Made by a program: the position numbers and the translations under genes | Notes under the pieces: model-generated | Seen by the model: only the letters and a program-made list of their open reading frames with translations | What the model was told of the DNA's origin: nothing | Databases searched by the model: none | Part shown: positions 12,701-24,300 of the stretch, one piece after another | How positions within the stretch are numbered: position 1 is the stretch's first letter | How the letters are laid out: each line of letters begins with the position of its first letter | Source: Dendrolimus kikuchii | Lineage: Eukaryota; Arthropoda; Insecta; Lepidoptera; Lasiocampidae | Direction of reading: 5' to 3' | Assembly (NCBI GenBank): GCA_019925095.2 | Contig: CM034401.1 | Coordinates: 18,942,338 to 19,006,337, forward strand | DNA length: 64,000 nt

Positions 12701-15700
12701 CACACATTTCGAGTTTTCGCAGGTTTACTGCAAATTATGATTTGGTTAGGTTAGGCACATTTTAATGAATGCATTTTTTATTTAAACATATTTTATTTTA
12801 TCAAACAAAGAAACTGAATTCGATCCGGAACCAAAAACGCATCCATAGTCTACTCTAAAATTATGTCGCCTCTCACCACGTCTAGTCTAAATTTATGCCG
12901 CATTTCCACGCGGCCGTAACGCTTTTTCGTGACAGAAAAGTCCTAAGACCCCGTCTATATAGAAGTTTCACTTCAAAAATAATTTCCATAAAGTAATAAA
13001 AATAGCTAGACACTAATTTTCTACAAGGAATTTTGTTGCTATTCGTTTTGCCACTTGTCCGTTGTCATTCGTTTTGCCACTTATCCGTTGGAATTTTTGT
13101 TCGGTGTTAATCATAATAAAATGATAACATTTTGTTTCTGGGATGGAAGAATTCGAGCCAAACACTGAAATGTATCTAATAATGACGATGGTTTGGGTGT
13201 CACGTTCTTCTGGCATAAATTCATGAAATTGGAGAAATTACGAAACTCAATCTGGAGATCTTGAATAGGGCCTTATTTCCTATCTTTTTTCTAGTATTTG
13301 AACAACAGCAAAGACCGTCTTTGCTCATGAGCATCTCTTATTAAGAGCAATGTCTGCTAGTATTTATTGATCTCGTCCCTTTTACTTCTCCTATTATATT
13401 ACTGTACTGTGCTTTTACTCATTGGGCAATGAATCTTATAGTTGGACATAAACTTTCCATTGCGCACGGTTGGATTCAAAGAAAGAAAGAACAAAAAAAA
13501 ATATTTACGACAAAAACTAAGTTAATATAAATAGAAATAAAAAGACAATAGAAAAAAAATAAGTTCTAAATTCGACACGGTCTCAGCATAATGCTAGCCA
13601 AGAAGGACTAGCGCTGCTCTTCCGTCTGGGACCATAAAGTGAAGTCACGGTGGTTAATACAACACACATAAAAACAACAGCATATATATTATACTAGCTG
13701 TCCCGGCAGACGTTGTTCTGGCCTAAAGAAATAAAATTTAGAACCCGATTGCAGCGCCACCTACCGGGTCCAAATGTAAGCTATCCTATCTTTCAAGTCG
13801 GATCAAACTGCACACGGTGTGCAAATTTGATTAAAATCGGTCAAGTAGTTTAGGAGTCCATCGCGGACAAACAACGTGACACGTAATTTATATATATTAA
13901 GATATACAGTATAATGCAGTTTGATAAAGGTAAATTAATTGCAGAGTAAAAACAATATAATAAATAACAAACCATAGTGAGGTTAAGAAATGTAAAGCAT
14001 GTTACTTAGGGGATCAGACCGCCTCAGGTTATTTTAGGAATCTAATTTTCAAACTCAGTTTATTTATATTCTTAATCTATTTGCAGATTCGAATTGTGCC
14101 AAGAAGACAACACATGGCTTCAAGAACGGGAATTAAACTTGTACCCTTGGGATGCAGGAACTGACAGTGGAGTGTCGTACGAGGTATGATTTAATTTGAA
14201 AATACTGTGCCGTTTGTCATACTATCGAGAGTTTTCGAACCCCATATAGTCAAGGTCCGTTATTTATAATTTATATACCTATATAAATGAAGTAATTTTT
14301 TTGGTCAAAATATATATTCAACATACATACATAACTTCACGCCAGTTCCCTTGCGGGGTAGGCACAAACAACAGAGCGCCATTTAGGCGTATTCTTACAC
14401 ACCCCACTTGCTTCTTTGACATTCATAACTCTTGTCATGCACGCTCGTCTGTTCTTAAGGCTCCTGACATCACCTTCTGCTAGTACACGATCAATTTGAT
14501 CATGGAAGGTGTGTCGTGGCCTTCCACGACTTCTGCATCCATCTACTTTTGCATTGTATACCTGTTTAGTCGTTCTTTCATCATGCATTCTTTCCACATG
14601 CCCGAACCACCGGAGCATTCCTTTCCTTACCTTCACCCCGACACTCTCTTTCAGACCAACTCTATATATTCAAGCTGTATATTTAAGATGAATTACATCA
14701 AACACCTGATTAAAAATAAATTAAATTATAAATAAATTAAACAATATAATAAATTAAACTAAAAATAAACTATATATACAAACTAAAGTTAAACTACAAA
14801 ATCTAGTACCAGACCTATATATAAATTATAAATAAGAGGAAGGGATAATATTGCAATGATTTTAAATGTTTTTATTGAATAATATTTTTCATTTCACAGT
14901 CACCGAACATAGCGACGTATCCCAAAGATGCAGTCTCTCGTGTGCAGATGAGTTCATATGACAAAAATTCTCCATTTTACGAGACAGACATGAAACAATT
15001 GACTCCGTTTGGAAAGCTTCACATTAAGTTAATCAGGACCTATCACAGGGAGTGTGAAGAAAGTTTAGGTATGTAGCATGTGTAAAGAAGCAGGGTGAAA
15101 ACTACTTAGTTGAAGAAAAGACGTATGATAGATAGATAGAAACTTTATTTATTTTCTCACACAACAATTTATAAGTAATAAATACTAGACCTGTTGTGTG
15201 AGACTGGTGCCTATTGTAGATCTGTGCAGATCTGTATTATATAGATCACCAGTGCTCCACTCTATGGCAAAAAACGAACTATATACTATTTATAAGGTTG
15301 TTTTTGTGTGTGTGTGTGTGCGCGTGTGTGTGTGTTTGTGTGCGTAAGTACGTACGTGCGTGCATACGTGTGTATGTCTATATAATAATTCTAATAAAGA
15401 TAAGACGTGTCAATAAGATTTATTATATCATTTTCTAACTTTATTAAAAGGGAAAGTGTAAGGATATGTATGTACAGTTGTATATTATGTCCTCGCAAAC
15501 TGCGTAATAAATAGTTTTTCGTAGAAAATTTCGTACTCACAATTAGATACCCATTTTTTCTTTTATTTTTTTTATTATTATTAATATCTCTACGGATTCG
15601 AGTTCCGTACCCTTTTTTACTACTTAATTTCTATGAAAAATTTTAGACTCCATACACGCTTATTGTTTATTTTTGTTACTGTGTGTGACATTAATTTAGT

Positions 15701-18700
15701 AATTTTTATGTTGTGGTGTACCTTAAGAATAACTTATTATATTAATTTATTCTTATTTTAATACTAAAGTTATACTAATGTAGAGTGTGTCTGTTACATG
15801 CTGGTGTTGTGAGGAAGTGCATGTGCAGTGTTGGCCTTATATTTATACTTATATATAGTCCTATCTAGTGCCATGTGTTAGATACCCATTTATATTAGGA
15901 GTGTAGAGCCCGGTGTTGGCTTTCTTGCTTTCTCTTCTCCACTTCGCGTGGTCTTCGACCTCTTTCATTATAAAACGCAAACATATATACAGCTATTACA
16001 GAATACATTATAATAGACAGCTATCCAGAATGGCCATTCGAGTAGGTAGCCTGAAAGAGATCGCTGGAAGTTATAAAACCGCCCATTTATTATGCTTTTT
16101 TATTTATTTATAAGTTAAGCGTCTATTTATTAGGAAATAATAAAGAGTTATCTATCTATTATATTAGTGAGGAGAGGGCCGCATGTGTGGGACGCGATAT
16201 ACGTCAATTACATCTTTCAGTAACTGAGTCAGGGGCTAGTAGCGCAGTTTCGTCATCTCAAACCTTTAAGTAGCGGAATATGGAACCTTATGTTGAAACA
16301 TTTGTTCCGTGAGGCCCATCAGCAGTTTCTTCAGATTTTTTTAAGAAACTCTTTGATGCTACCCATGAACAACGAGCTGATTAATATCTCGCACAGCGAA
16401 TCAGCATTGCTATCCAGCATGGCAATGTATTCAACCTTCTGGCCACGCTTCCTTTTGGCAAAGATTTGAAATCTGCTCTGAACATACTTTGTAACTAGAT
16501 TATAGACATGTTATTAATATTTTGTTTATTTATTAAAATAATTTGATATATATCTCTTGTTATCGAATTTAAAGAAGAAGAAGAAAAGGAACAAACAACA
16601 GAACTAGCAACCGAATCAACAACAACCGAAAGCGAACCTGAGCTAGAAGAAACTGAGGAACCAGAAGAGACCGAAGTATCAAAACTAGAGGAACCAGAAC
16701 CGCCATCCAGGTATCAAAACACAGAAATAAACGACGACTTGCGGCGGTGAGCCTTATTTATTAATCTCACCATTCAAAGTTTCACGTTATCATATTACGT
16801 TCATCATCAATGAATGTCCTTTATTCCACATAACATAGTAATATCATATTCACAAGATCATGTTTAATTATTAATAAGTTTCTTTTCAATTACATATAAA
16901 TTGTATATAAATAGAAGAGTTTGAAACTTAAGTAAAAAAATATACGTTGAATTTAAACTGGTACAAGAAAGAAAACCTAAATTAACGTAATCAATAAATG
17001 GCTAACAGTTATATGGTATTTTACCCATAATTCCTTAAGACGAAGTACACTTAGTAGTTGTTAGAGCTTGTGTCGACATTAGCCATTTAAATCACCCAAA
17101 GAGCCAATTATACGTAGATATATGTAAAATTAAAATAATTATACAGACGTAGATGAGAACGCTGGATAAAATATAAGTGGCCGATCTAGTGATCGTTGGT
17201 AGAAAAGCAGTTAATGATTTGGTCTAAAAATACCTAAACATGTTTTGAATAATAAAACTAGTTAAAAAATTGTGATATCTCATAATTTTTAACTTAGATT
17301 TTATGACATTTCACTAACTTATGGCTTATGGTGAGCTTGGTATGGAACTTAAAGTCCAATGTCCCAAAAGTATGTGTGTAATGTAATGTGTGTAAAGTCC
17401 AATTTCCCAAATGTATCCGTGCAGGAATGGAGAAAGAGTACAATTTCAAAACAACCCACAGCCAGGTGGTAAGGTATTTGCCCGTCTGGATGGATACAAC
17501 CTCTGGTCTAGAGAATGCCGCCAGAACAACCTTGAGTTGTGTTCCGGCGTTAGTGACCAGGTTCCAGTCTCCCTCAAGAGAGCAGCAGCGCATTTTTAGC
17601 ACTTTTGGTGTTGCAAATGTTCAGAGGCGATGGTAACCGCTTTCCATCAAGTGAGCTATCTGCCTGTCTGCTGAACTTCTCCAATAAAAAAATGCACATC
17701 TGAACAATATAGCAAAACTCAAAACCCGTCACGGAATTTATTACGGTGTATATAATAAAATTAAAATAACTTAGTTTTCATGTTTGCTTTTCAGCGTTGC
17801 ACCTCTAGTCATAGACTCTGAGGCATCTGAAGATTGCCCCATGTCTCAATGGCAGGACTGGAGCCCTTGTGAAGGAGTTTGCGAGGATGGCAAGTTAATA
17901 GGGTATAAATGGAGAGAAAGATACCATCTTGTTGATGGTATACCTGTTGAGAAGTACGATCCTCATGTAAGTTTTCATTTTTGTAACTGTTATTTTATTA
18001 CAGCAGACAAGCTTAGGGCTCACCTGATAGAAAGTAGGTACCGTCTCCTACAGATATTTGTAACACTAGAGGTGCTACCGATATATCTAATGCAGCCCTG
18101 AAAAGAAATAAGACTATGACAATACCTCGAAATAAATTTAAAGTTCATAATTATTAAAAGTCAGTAATAAATAAAACCTACATACACATACATAACTTCA
18201 CGCCAGTTCCCTTGCGGGGTAGGCACGAACAACAGAGCGCCATTTAGGCCCATTCTTACACACCTCACTTGCTTCTTTGACATTCATAACTCTTGTCATG
18301 CACACTCGTCTGTTCTTAAGGCTCCTGACATCACCCTCCGCTAGTACACGATCAATTTGATCATGGAAGGTGTGTCGTGGCCATCCACGACTTCTGCATC
18401 CATCCACTTTTGCATTGTATATCTGTTTAGTCATTCTTTCATCATGCATTCTTTCCACATGCCCGAACCACCGGAGCATTCCTTTCCTTACCTTCACCCC
18501 GACACTCTCTTTCAGACCAACTCTCTTTCTTTCTTCGGTATTACGAACGCGGTCCGCGAGCGTCACTCCGCAGATTTTGCGCAGTGCTCGCATCTCAACC
18601 GCGTTTACTCTACTTTCATGCTCTCTCTTCCATATCCAACTCTCGCTTCCATACGTGAGCGTAGGTACCAGCACCGCGTTGTGTATGGCGAGCTGGGCCT

Positions 18701-19596
18701 TCTGGCTGAGGTTCTTAGCGCCTAGAAGTTTACCTAACGCTCCATTCAAACTATTCCCTAAATTCACTCTTCTTTCTATATCAGCGGTGTACCTTCCATC
18801 CCTGCTAAAAGCACATCCAAGATATACAAACTCATTCACTTGCTCCAGCATAACATCATTGACCATTATCCTTGCATAAATAAATCCTAATTGGAGCTTT
18901 TCGTCATAGTAGTTTAGTGGCTAATGTAGCTGCGTTTTTTTGCCAATAACGTGGGTTCAAATTCCCGCGGGAATTTCTGTATCGCTTAGGAAGGAAGTTT
19001 TCGTGATAATGTGCAAATTGTTACAATAACCAAATGCAAACGGTAGACATCGTGATGAAACTTGCATATCAAGATTACTCTTGTGTGAAACCCGCTAATT
19101 AGCCTCGGACGAGTGTGGTGATTATACCGTCTGTACCTCTAAAATAGGGAAAATCACGCCCAACAGTGAGATGTTTATGTACTGATGGTAACAATGCAAA
19201 CTCAAAAGTTCTAAATTCTTTTAAAGATAAAACATTCACAAAGAAAAGAAGTTTCTAAGTTTTGTAAGAAGCACTACGAAGTCTTTGAGAGAATTGAGTG
19301 CGAAGGAGATTGCTCTGACTCTGACATCGAAAGTGAAGAAGAAGAACCGGAAATCAAAGGTGATGAATAATAATTAAAATATTTTTTTCTATTTTCTTTC
19401 TTTCTAATTAATTGATTAGTTTTAAGAAATTGGCAATTGAATTTTAATCTTTAAATTTAATTCAAACTCCGATAACTTTAGGCATAATAAGTTTATTATT
19501 TTTAATTTTCCAGTACAGCGACGCATCATGCCGAAAATCATCCCAGGATCTCACTGGCGTTCGAACAAAAGAGAATTATATAAAACTAGAAACTAA
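6746..19596 (+). CDS. Spondin-1-like secreted protein, copy A
   Basis: Secreted extracellular-matrix protein of the F-spondin family; the exact role is not inferable. Exons: 6746-6932, 7419-7630, 9893-10084, 10936-11142, 12085-12245, 14087-14183, 14900-15068, 16575-16746, 17795-17966, 19227-19359, 19514-19596. Phases join cleanly to 594 aa without a stop. Visible: a signal peptide (1-23), a Reeler domain (about 24-175, including VYWQAPSSGSGCV), Spondin_N (about 198-400, with NTHPRLYP, SDLVGASH and HPSPDWFLGVSRFELC), a very acidic linker (409-466) and one TSP1-like module (CPMSQWQDWSPCEGVCEDG). The first coding exon has an upstream acceptor at 6735, so the 5' UTR is spliced. Intron 1 uses a GC donor (AG|GCAAGT). 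The intron between exons 5 and 6 is absent in copy B. The first base of exon 8 is ambiguous within an AAG repeat. F-spondin has six TSP1 repeats; only one is seen here. Confidence 0.85.
7130..7320 (-). mobile_element. LINE 3'-terminal fragment (family L1)
   Basis: The minus strand reads QRLVDVTREQKASAYFAQRL then a VIQRG-type C-terminal motif and a stop, followed by an A-rich tail. This is the conserved end of a LINE ORF2. Related fragments lie at 19.74-20.83, 22.15-22.26 and 31.05-31.40 kb, all on the minus strand. It lies in intron 1 of gene A. Confidence 0.7.
7795..7832. repeat. 38-bp palindrome with 8-bp direct flanks
   Basis: A near-perfect palindrome (two 19-nt halves, one mismatch) that begins CA and ends TG. 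It is bounded on both sides by GTTATAAG (7787-7794 and 7833-7840). It lies in intron 2 of gene A. Confidence 0.85.
8690..9015. repeat. Dispersed repeat fragment in intron 2 of gene A
   Basis: Contains the phrase GGAGTTCTTGTGACAACTC and an ending with CCCGCCAAAAACTCTT. Similar phrases occur at about 4,155-4,290 and 36,210-36,330. Family not identified. Confidence 0.4.
9378..9564. repeat. GC-rich inverted repeat (foldback element)
   Basis: The left arm 9378-9415 (GCCGAGCGAGCGAAGCGAGC core) is matched in reverse complement by 9528-9564 with a few mismatches, around a ~110-nt centre. The high CpG content contrasts with the surrounding intron. Probably the core of a non-autonomous foldback element; its outer limits are unclear. 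Confidence 0.6.
10230..10425. mobile_element. Helitron-like / Lep-type non-autonomous fragment
   Basis: Carries the phrase CTGTTTGTACCGGCTAATCT, then 'accactggaccgattt' and 'gacgaagtcgcgggcatcag'. This is a pattern widely dispersed in moth and butterfly genomes. It lies in intron 3 of gene A. Confidence 0.5.
11424..11906 (-). mobile_element. R1-like retrotransposon 3' UTR insertion, with TSD
   Basis: A T-run at the left end marks the poly(A) tail of a minus-strand insertion. The body matches the 3' part of the copy at 37.35-38.20 kb (CCCACTAAAA, CCGATCCAGCGCAA, CTAAAGGCCCCCCG). A 15-16 bp target-site duplication, GGCTAACTGGACGGAT, lies at 11409-11424 and 11907-11922. Only untranslated 3' sequence is present. 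It lies in intron 4 of gene A. Confidence 0.8.
11638..11714. repeat. Two adjacent perfect hairpins
   Basis: Stem 1: 17 bp, arms 11638-11654 and 11659-11675, 4-nt loop. Stem 2: 15 bp, arms 11683-11697 and 11700-11714, 2-nt loop. Both lie inside the R1-like insertion. The sister copy at 37.6 kb carries only single copies of the corresponding sequence. Confidence 0.9.
12327..12979. mobile_element. Long terminal-inverted-repeat foldback element
   Basis: The two ends are reverse complements (TTTTTGAAGTGAA...TCTATATAGACGGGG at left, CCCCGTCTATATAGA...TTCACTTCAAAAA at right). The arms run about 260 bp each (12327-12598 and 12718-12979), including a shared region of CCTAACC/GGTTAGG character. The centre is about 120 bp. 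No coding capacity. It begins 81 bp after the donor of gene A exon 5. Confidence 0.8.
13480..13690. repeat. Dispersed repeat, copy 1
   Basis: Shares a 'ggtctcagcata...gctgctcttccg...gggacca...tacaacacacata' pattern with 34,040-34,260. Probably a LINE 3' end; family not identified. Confidence 0.5.
13695..13912. mobile_element. Helitron-like non-autonomous fragment
   Basis: Begins ACTAGCTGTCCCGGCAGACG and contains 'gcgccacctaccgggtcc' and 'gcggacaaacaacgtgac', typical of dispersed lepidopteran Helitron-derived repeats. It lies in intron 5 of gene A. Confidence 0.5.
14322..14662 (-). mobile_element. RTE-like LINE, 5'-truncated, with TSD
   Basis: Minus-strand copy of the 6.35 kb element: the last ~99 aa (GMLRWFGHVERMHDER to PARELA, stop) and a (TATG)n tail. 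The duplication TATATATTCAA at 14311-14321 and 14663-14673 is exact, pointing to a recent insertion. It lies in intron 6 of gene A. Confidence 0.85.
15302..15345. repeat. (TG)n-rich microsatellite
   Basis: Imperfect TG repeat followed by GTACGTACGTGCGTGC, in intron 7 of gene A. Confidence 0.85.
17395..17695 (+). mobile_element. SINE-like repeat, copy 1
   Basis: About 300 bp with the shared blocks 'aatggagaaagag...aatttc', ACAACCCACAGCCAGG, TTTGCCCGTCTGGATGG, 'ggtaaccgctttccatca', CTGCCTGTCTGCTGAA, then an A-rich tail. Related copies lie at 26.5, 33.8, 43.9 and 61.2 kb, all in introns. SINE status is inferred from size and tail only. Confidence 0.65.
18181..18875 (-). mobile_element. RTE-like LINE, longest copy, with TSD
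   Basis: An open 222-aa C-terminal fragment of a reverse transcriptase ORF (FVYLGCAFSRDGRYTADIER, YGSESW, MLRWFGHVERMHDER, end PARELA) plus the (TATG)n-type tail. The flanking 14-bp repeat at 18167-18180 and 18876-18889 has one mismatch, so it is older than the 14.3 kb copy. It lies in intron 9 of gene A. Confidence 0.85.
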
Positions 19597-19739
19597 TTTG
19601 TGCCTATATAACGTTTTAACAATATTATAGCCGAGATCAACCGTGCCTATTGTAAAATTTGATTTTATTGGCCTTCGAAACTATAATAATAGTTATATGT
19701 TATATTTTAGAATTAAGTAATGAATATAATATAAAATAA

Positions 19740-20830
19740 AAACTAAACTAAATTATAAATAAGAATATATACAAAATTAAAATTAAAGTATAAAATCTAG
19801 TCCCAGACCGCTGTCAGTTGGAAACGAGCCCAAAAGACTGGCCACATTATCTCGCTGTATCGCAACGCTAATGCGTTGTCCGAGGTACAGACCAGTCTTT
19901 TGGTCACGTGGGACGTCTACCAGGCGTTTCGCTATGTCTCGATAAAGTTTGTGCGCCGCAGGCCCCCATCGTCCCAGGGTCTCGACCCCAAAAGCCGCAA
20001 ATATGTAACCAATTCCGATGGCGGCATTTTAGGGCCTCCTGTTGTGCAGCAGCTGTACCAGCAGACATGCTTGTAGCTGAAAGATGGGACGCCGCCAAGT
20101 ATTGATGCAAGACGCATCCCATACTAAAGGGCGACCCATCCTCCATGGCACCAATGACATACCATCAAATACAAATACAAAATCTTTATTATACAGCCAA
20201 CAACAACATTACTGTGTTACATACGAGTAAAAAGTACAATGGTCTCTTGCCATCGTCGCGGCCCAAGCCGTTCGGTTCTAGAACGGCAGGTACCCCGGCG
20301 GTGACAAGAGCCCGACGGATTATGTCATTAAGTACTGCATGACGCGTAATTCTGCCGGCACTTCTGGTACAAGATAAACCATGATGACCGAGGCGCTCCG
20401 CCTTATCTCCACACTGACAGTGGTGTGGGAAAACACAGGCCGCGTTTAGGCGAATGCAGGCACTTATTCTAAACGTGTTATCGTCTAAAAAAGTGCTCAA
20501 ATTCGCCGAGGGGAGTGCCTGTAGCCACAAGCTATACTCCCAACACGAAACTGCTAGGAGACGGGCACGCTCAGTCTCGTTGGCACATGTATCCAGTAGA
20601 TTTCGATGTACCAATGAGAAACTAATTTTGTAGGAATAGAAATAATATTTCTCAGCACTAGCAGCTATGAGAGGAGACTTTGTGCCTTTAAATCGTGCGC
20701 CCCTAATTATTACAATACGTTGACGCTGGGACCCTTGCTTTAAATTAGGGTGATTTAATAAATAAAAAAGAATGTCGGAATCCCCTGTCACAGGTCCGTA
20801 AAGTAGGGTAGTGTTTTGTAAAAATAACAA
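19740..20830 (-). mobile_element. LINE C-terminal region (family L1), frameshifted
   Basis: Minus-strand open stretch 20189-20830 ends with a Cys/His motif (CQCGDKAERLGHHGLSCTRS) and ITRHAVLNDIIRRALVTAGV, then LEPNGLGRDDGKRP, a conserved LINE C-terminal block. After a frameshift the end of the ORF continues to about 19.80 kb (LGPWG-type segment, VAIQR-type motif), then an A-rich tail. It lies between the two spondin genes. The clade is not certain. Confidence 0.7.
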
Positions 20831-21371
20831 TGTATTAGAAATAAGTTTTTAGCAATCTATAGAGTTACAAGAAAAGAAAATAAAAGTAAAGTAATAACCC
20901 TGACATTGTATGCGTCAGAAGAAGGAGAAAAAATATAAAAAGTAGGGTAATATAATAAGGGGACATGAATTTTACGAAAAAAAACTAATCATTTCATGAA
21001 AACTTTGATACGAAAATGTAAATTTTTCACTGAATTAATATTATTAAATTTGATTAAGTTAAATATATTATATTGTATTAGTTTATCGATTAATATATAT
21101 ATTCATTAATTTGAAACTTGTTTTATTTGGAGCCCATAAATAAATAGTAGCTAGTAGCTACTGACTTATTACTAACTACGATTATAATTAGAACAGGTTG
21201 GGAGTTGTTGTACTGTCCTATAAAGTACTAATTTAACTAATTATGACTGTTTTAGTCACTGGATGACAATTGCTTGTTAAAAAATACATTTATAACCGTT
21301 CCGCGCGTGTATTAACAGCTTTGTTTGTCTAATGGTTGTAGTGCAAAAAATTGATACAAAAAAATAAAATT

Positions 21372-24300
21372 ATGATTTGCTTTGGTAAGTTATATAAAAT
21401 AATAAGTTATTTTGTCAATATTTCAAAGTTTTCTATTTGGATCATATTTTGCACAGCAAATCTGTCTTGCTATATAGCGTGGCAAAGTAGCTAGCCTTCT
21501 GAGCACACTTCCTCCTGACATTAATTTGCTACATAATTACACATGCACATGCATGTTAATTTAAAGTCGTCGCGAGTTAATTTATTTTCACCGATTTGCA
21601 ACGTGTTATTGCTGTTTCAAGAAAAATACAAAGAGGCAATAAACTCCCCAGTAAAATCTTTAAAATTCTTTTACTTTGCTATTGTCTGCCTAGGCTTTCT
21701 TTTTAATAAAAAAAATAATTTATATTTATTTACATTAAAATATGCACAAATTATAAACTAATAGAATAAAGAAAACTTACATTCTCTTCCATTAAATAAA
21801 AATAATTTTATTGTCATCAATCATATGTACAAATTACGCCTTAAAATTAAGACTGGATACTAACACCTAGACCAAGCCTATATCCTTAGGCGTTAGTTGC
21901 TTCCAGTGAACTAAATTTATGTAACGAATTAAATGTTCAATAACACAAATAAAAATGCAACAAAAATTTGGAGGTAGTTCCAAAATCGTCAGTAGCGACT
22001 TGTTAAACATTCATATAACTTTAATTGTCTGCAGAACGTGAATTCCATAAGGGACTTAAGAACGTTTATTCCTCTAGTGAGTGTAGTGAGTTTATAACAA
22101 AACGAGTACAAAGTTATTTTTATTACTTATATACTTTTTGAAGTTCTTTAAGACTAAGTTGAATACTGAGTCTAGGTCATCGAAGTCAATGGATAAGGGT
22201 CCCAGAAGGCTGGCTACGTTACTTCGGTATATCGCGGGACTGATTATTATTAATTAGGCGTTATGAGAGCTCTTTGCAGAGGCTCAAGGCATTCCGCACG
22301 CCACAATGAAGTCGTAGCAACATTGTATTAAAAACTCTCAGTGCAACATAATTATTATCTTGACAAATTCCTTAACATGTTTGACAAAAATATTCTGACT
22401 ATCAAGGATTACGCAATACCATTCTCGTGGTGTTCCTGGTAAAATTATGCGCCGCTTTCGACCAAGTCTGCGACCGGCGTCCTTTGGGGACAAGAACAAA
22501 GCCTCTACCTCCAGACAACAGATTCTTAATCGAAATAGAAGACATTCGTGAAAATCTTTATATACCAAACACGGCTTATGTTGGTAAGAAAGTTAATTTT
22601 ATAATTTCTTCTTATAAGATTGCAATAGAGTAAATTAGTTATGCTAGATAGTTATTGGTAAGGGGCACGAGACCGGCGCCTCAGGAGACTGAGGCCTGCC
22701 GGTCGGAGCTCCGCGACGTTGCCATGGTGGTCTGGGAAGAACGCCTTAGACACCCCAGCGCGGGCCTCGCCACCATTGAAGCGGTGAGGCCCGTCCTGCA
22801 AGACTGGACAACACGTAGACATGGCACCCTGACGTTTCGTCTGACACAGGTCCTCTCGGGGCATGGCTGCTTTGGGAGGTACCTGTGTCGCATAGGCCGT
22901 GAGCCGACGTCAGGGTGCCATCATTGCGACATCGGCGACGAGGATACGGCGCTGCACACACTCCAGGAGTGTCCAGCCTGGACAGAGCAGCGCCGAGACC
23001 TCGTCGCCCTCACCGGATTTGACCTCTCGCTCCCGGCCGTGGTACGCACCATGGTCGAGAGCCCAACCGGATGGGACGCCGTCTCCTCCTTTTGCGAGCG
23101 CGTTATGCTTGCGAAGGAGGAGGCGGAGCGGGAGCGTGAGCGGACGTCCTTGCTCCGCTCCCGCCAAAGGAGGACGCGCCGACGCCGGAGGGCGGATTTC
23201 GACCTTCGGCCACCGTAAGCGGGCGGCGCGGGTGGGGCCCCTTGGGGTATAGGGGTTCTCACTCACCCGCACATGCCGTCGAGATGAGAGCGCGAGTGTT
23301 CCGCGCGCGCTCATCTCTCCTCCCGTGGGGCGCGTTACAGACCGCCCCACGCCTAGAGAGCATGATGATGCCGGGGGATGAGTCCCCCGGCAATGGAAGA
23401 GGCCTCGTGAGGGGGGCCCACGCCTGCCAGGGCTGCGGAGAGGCTAGGTCATATACCCGTAGCCCTGGCATAAGGCGAAGGACGGAACACCCAGGGGTTT
23501 TAGTGGGTATCCCTAACCGGGGGTGGCAACAGCATGGCACCAGTTCTGACTGGGCATGCTGGTGCCACCCTCGATCTGGTGAATCCTACACACGGGTCGC
23601 GAATTATCCCCCCAAGGTTCTGCCCTTGTCGCGGCTTATGGTCCTCAAGCGGATTTCCCCTGGCTAAAAAAAAAAATATGTAACTTCAGTAGTTAGTCCC
23701 CTGAACTGCTTTATAAAATGTTCATAACTCATTGAGACCTCGTACGAAACACAGCTCGCGCCCGAATAAACCATCCCTTAGTTTGTGTATCAAACATTTG
23801 GTATCATAGACGAACCAAATTTTTGATACATTCAGAGACTTCTACACTTGTATTTGGAGATGCCCAGACTGCTGTAAACTAACATAAAATAAAGTTTAAT
23901 CATATTCGATTTGATATTTATTATATGAAGGTAAAATAGGACAAGTGTCTGGCAATTCATGATATATGAAAGGTCTCAGATCGAATTATGATTGTTTAAT
24001 TGCGTGAAGTGAGCCCTAAACCATACGGTCTGTAGAGTACTAAAAAGAGTATAGAGGGTGGAATAACTTGACTATAGATTCTACCACTCTTTTCTCAATC
24101 AGAGCCATTCGGCATCAGATCAATACCGGCTCAAGTTGCCCAGTAAGTATTTTTTGTAATTGTGGAGTTGTATGTATTTGAGCTCGCTGAAATAAAAGTC
24201 GTAAAAAAATCCTGGGTTGATACGGGGAAGCGATGGCAACTGGCGGTTCCGTAAAAATGCCTAAATAGAAGATGAGCCCAATATTATAGGCCAGAGCAAG

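Noticed and set aside
22427..22583. GTG start for spondin B in this exon
   Set aside because: Non-ATG initiation is unnecessary: an upstream ATG exon at 21372-21384 with a consensus donor fits the phase exactly.
22655..23350. Several long overlapping frames on both strands suggesting nested genes
   Set aside because: Only the plus frame ending at 23,216 has LINE homology; the others are shadows caused by high GC content.
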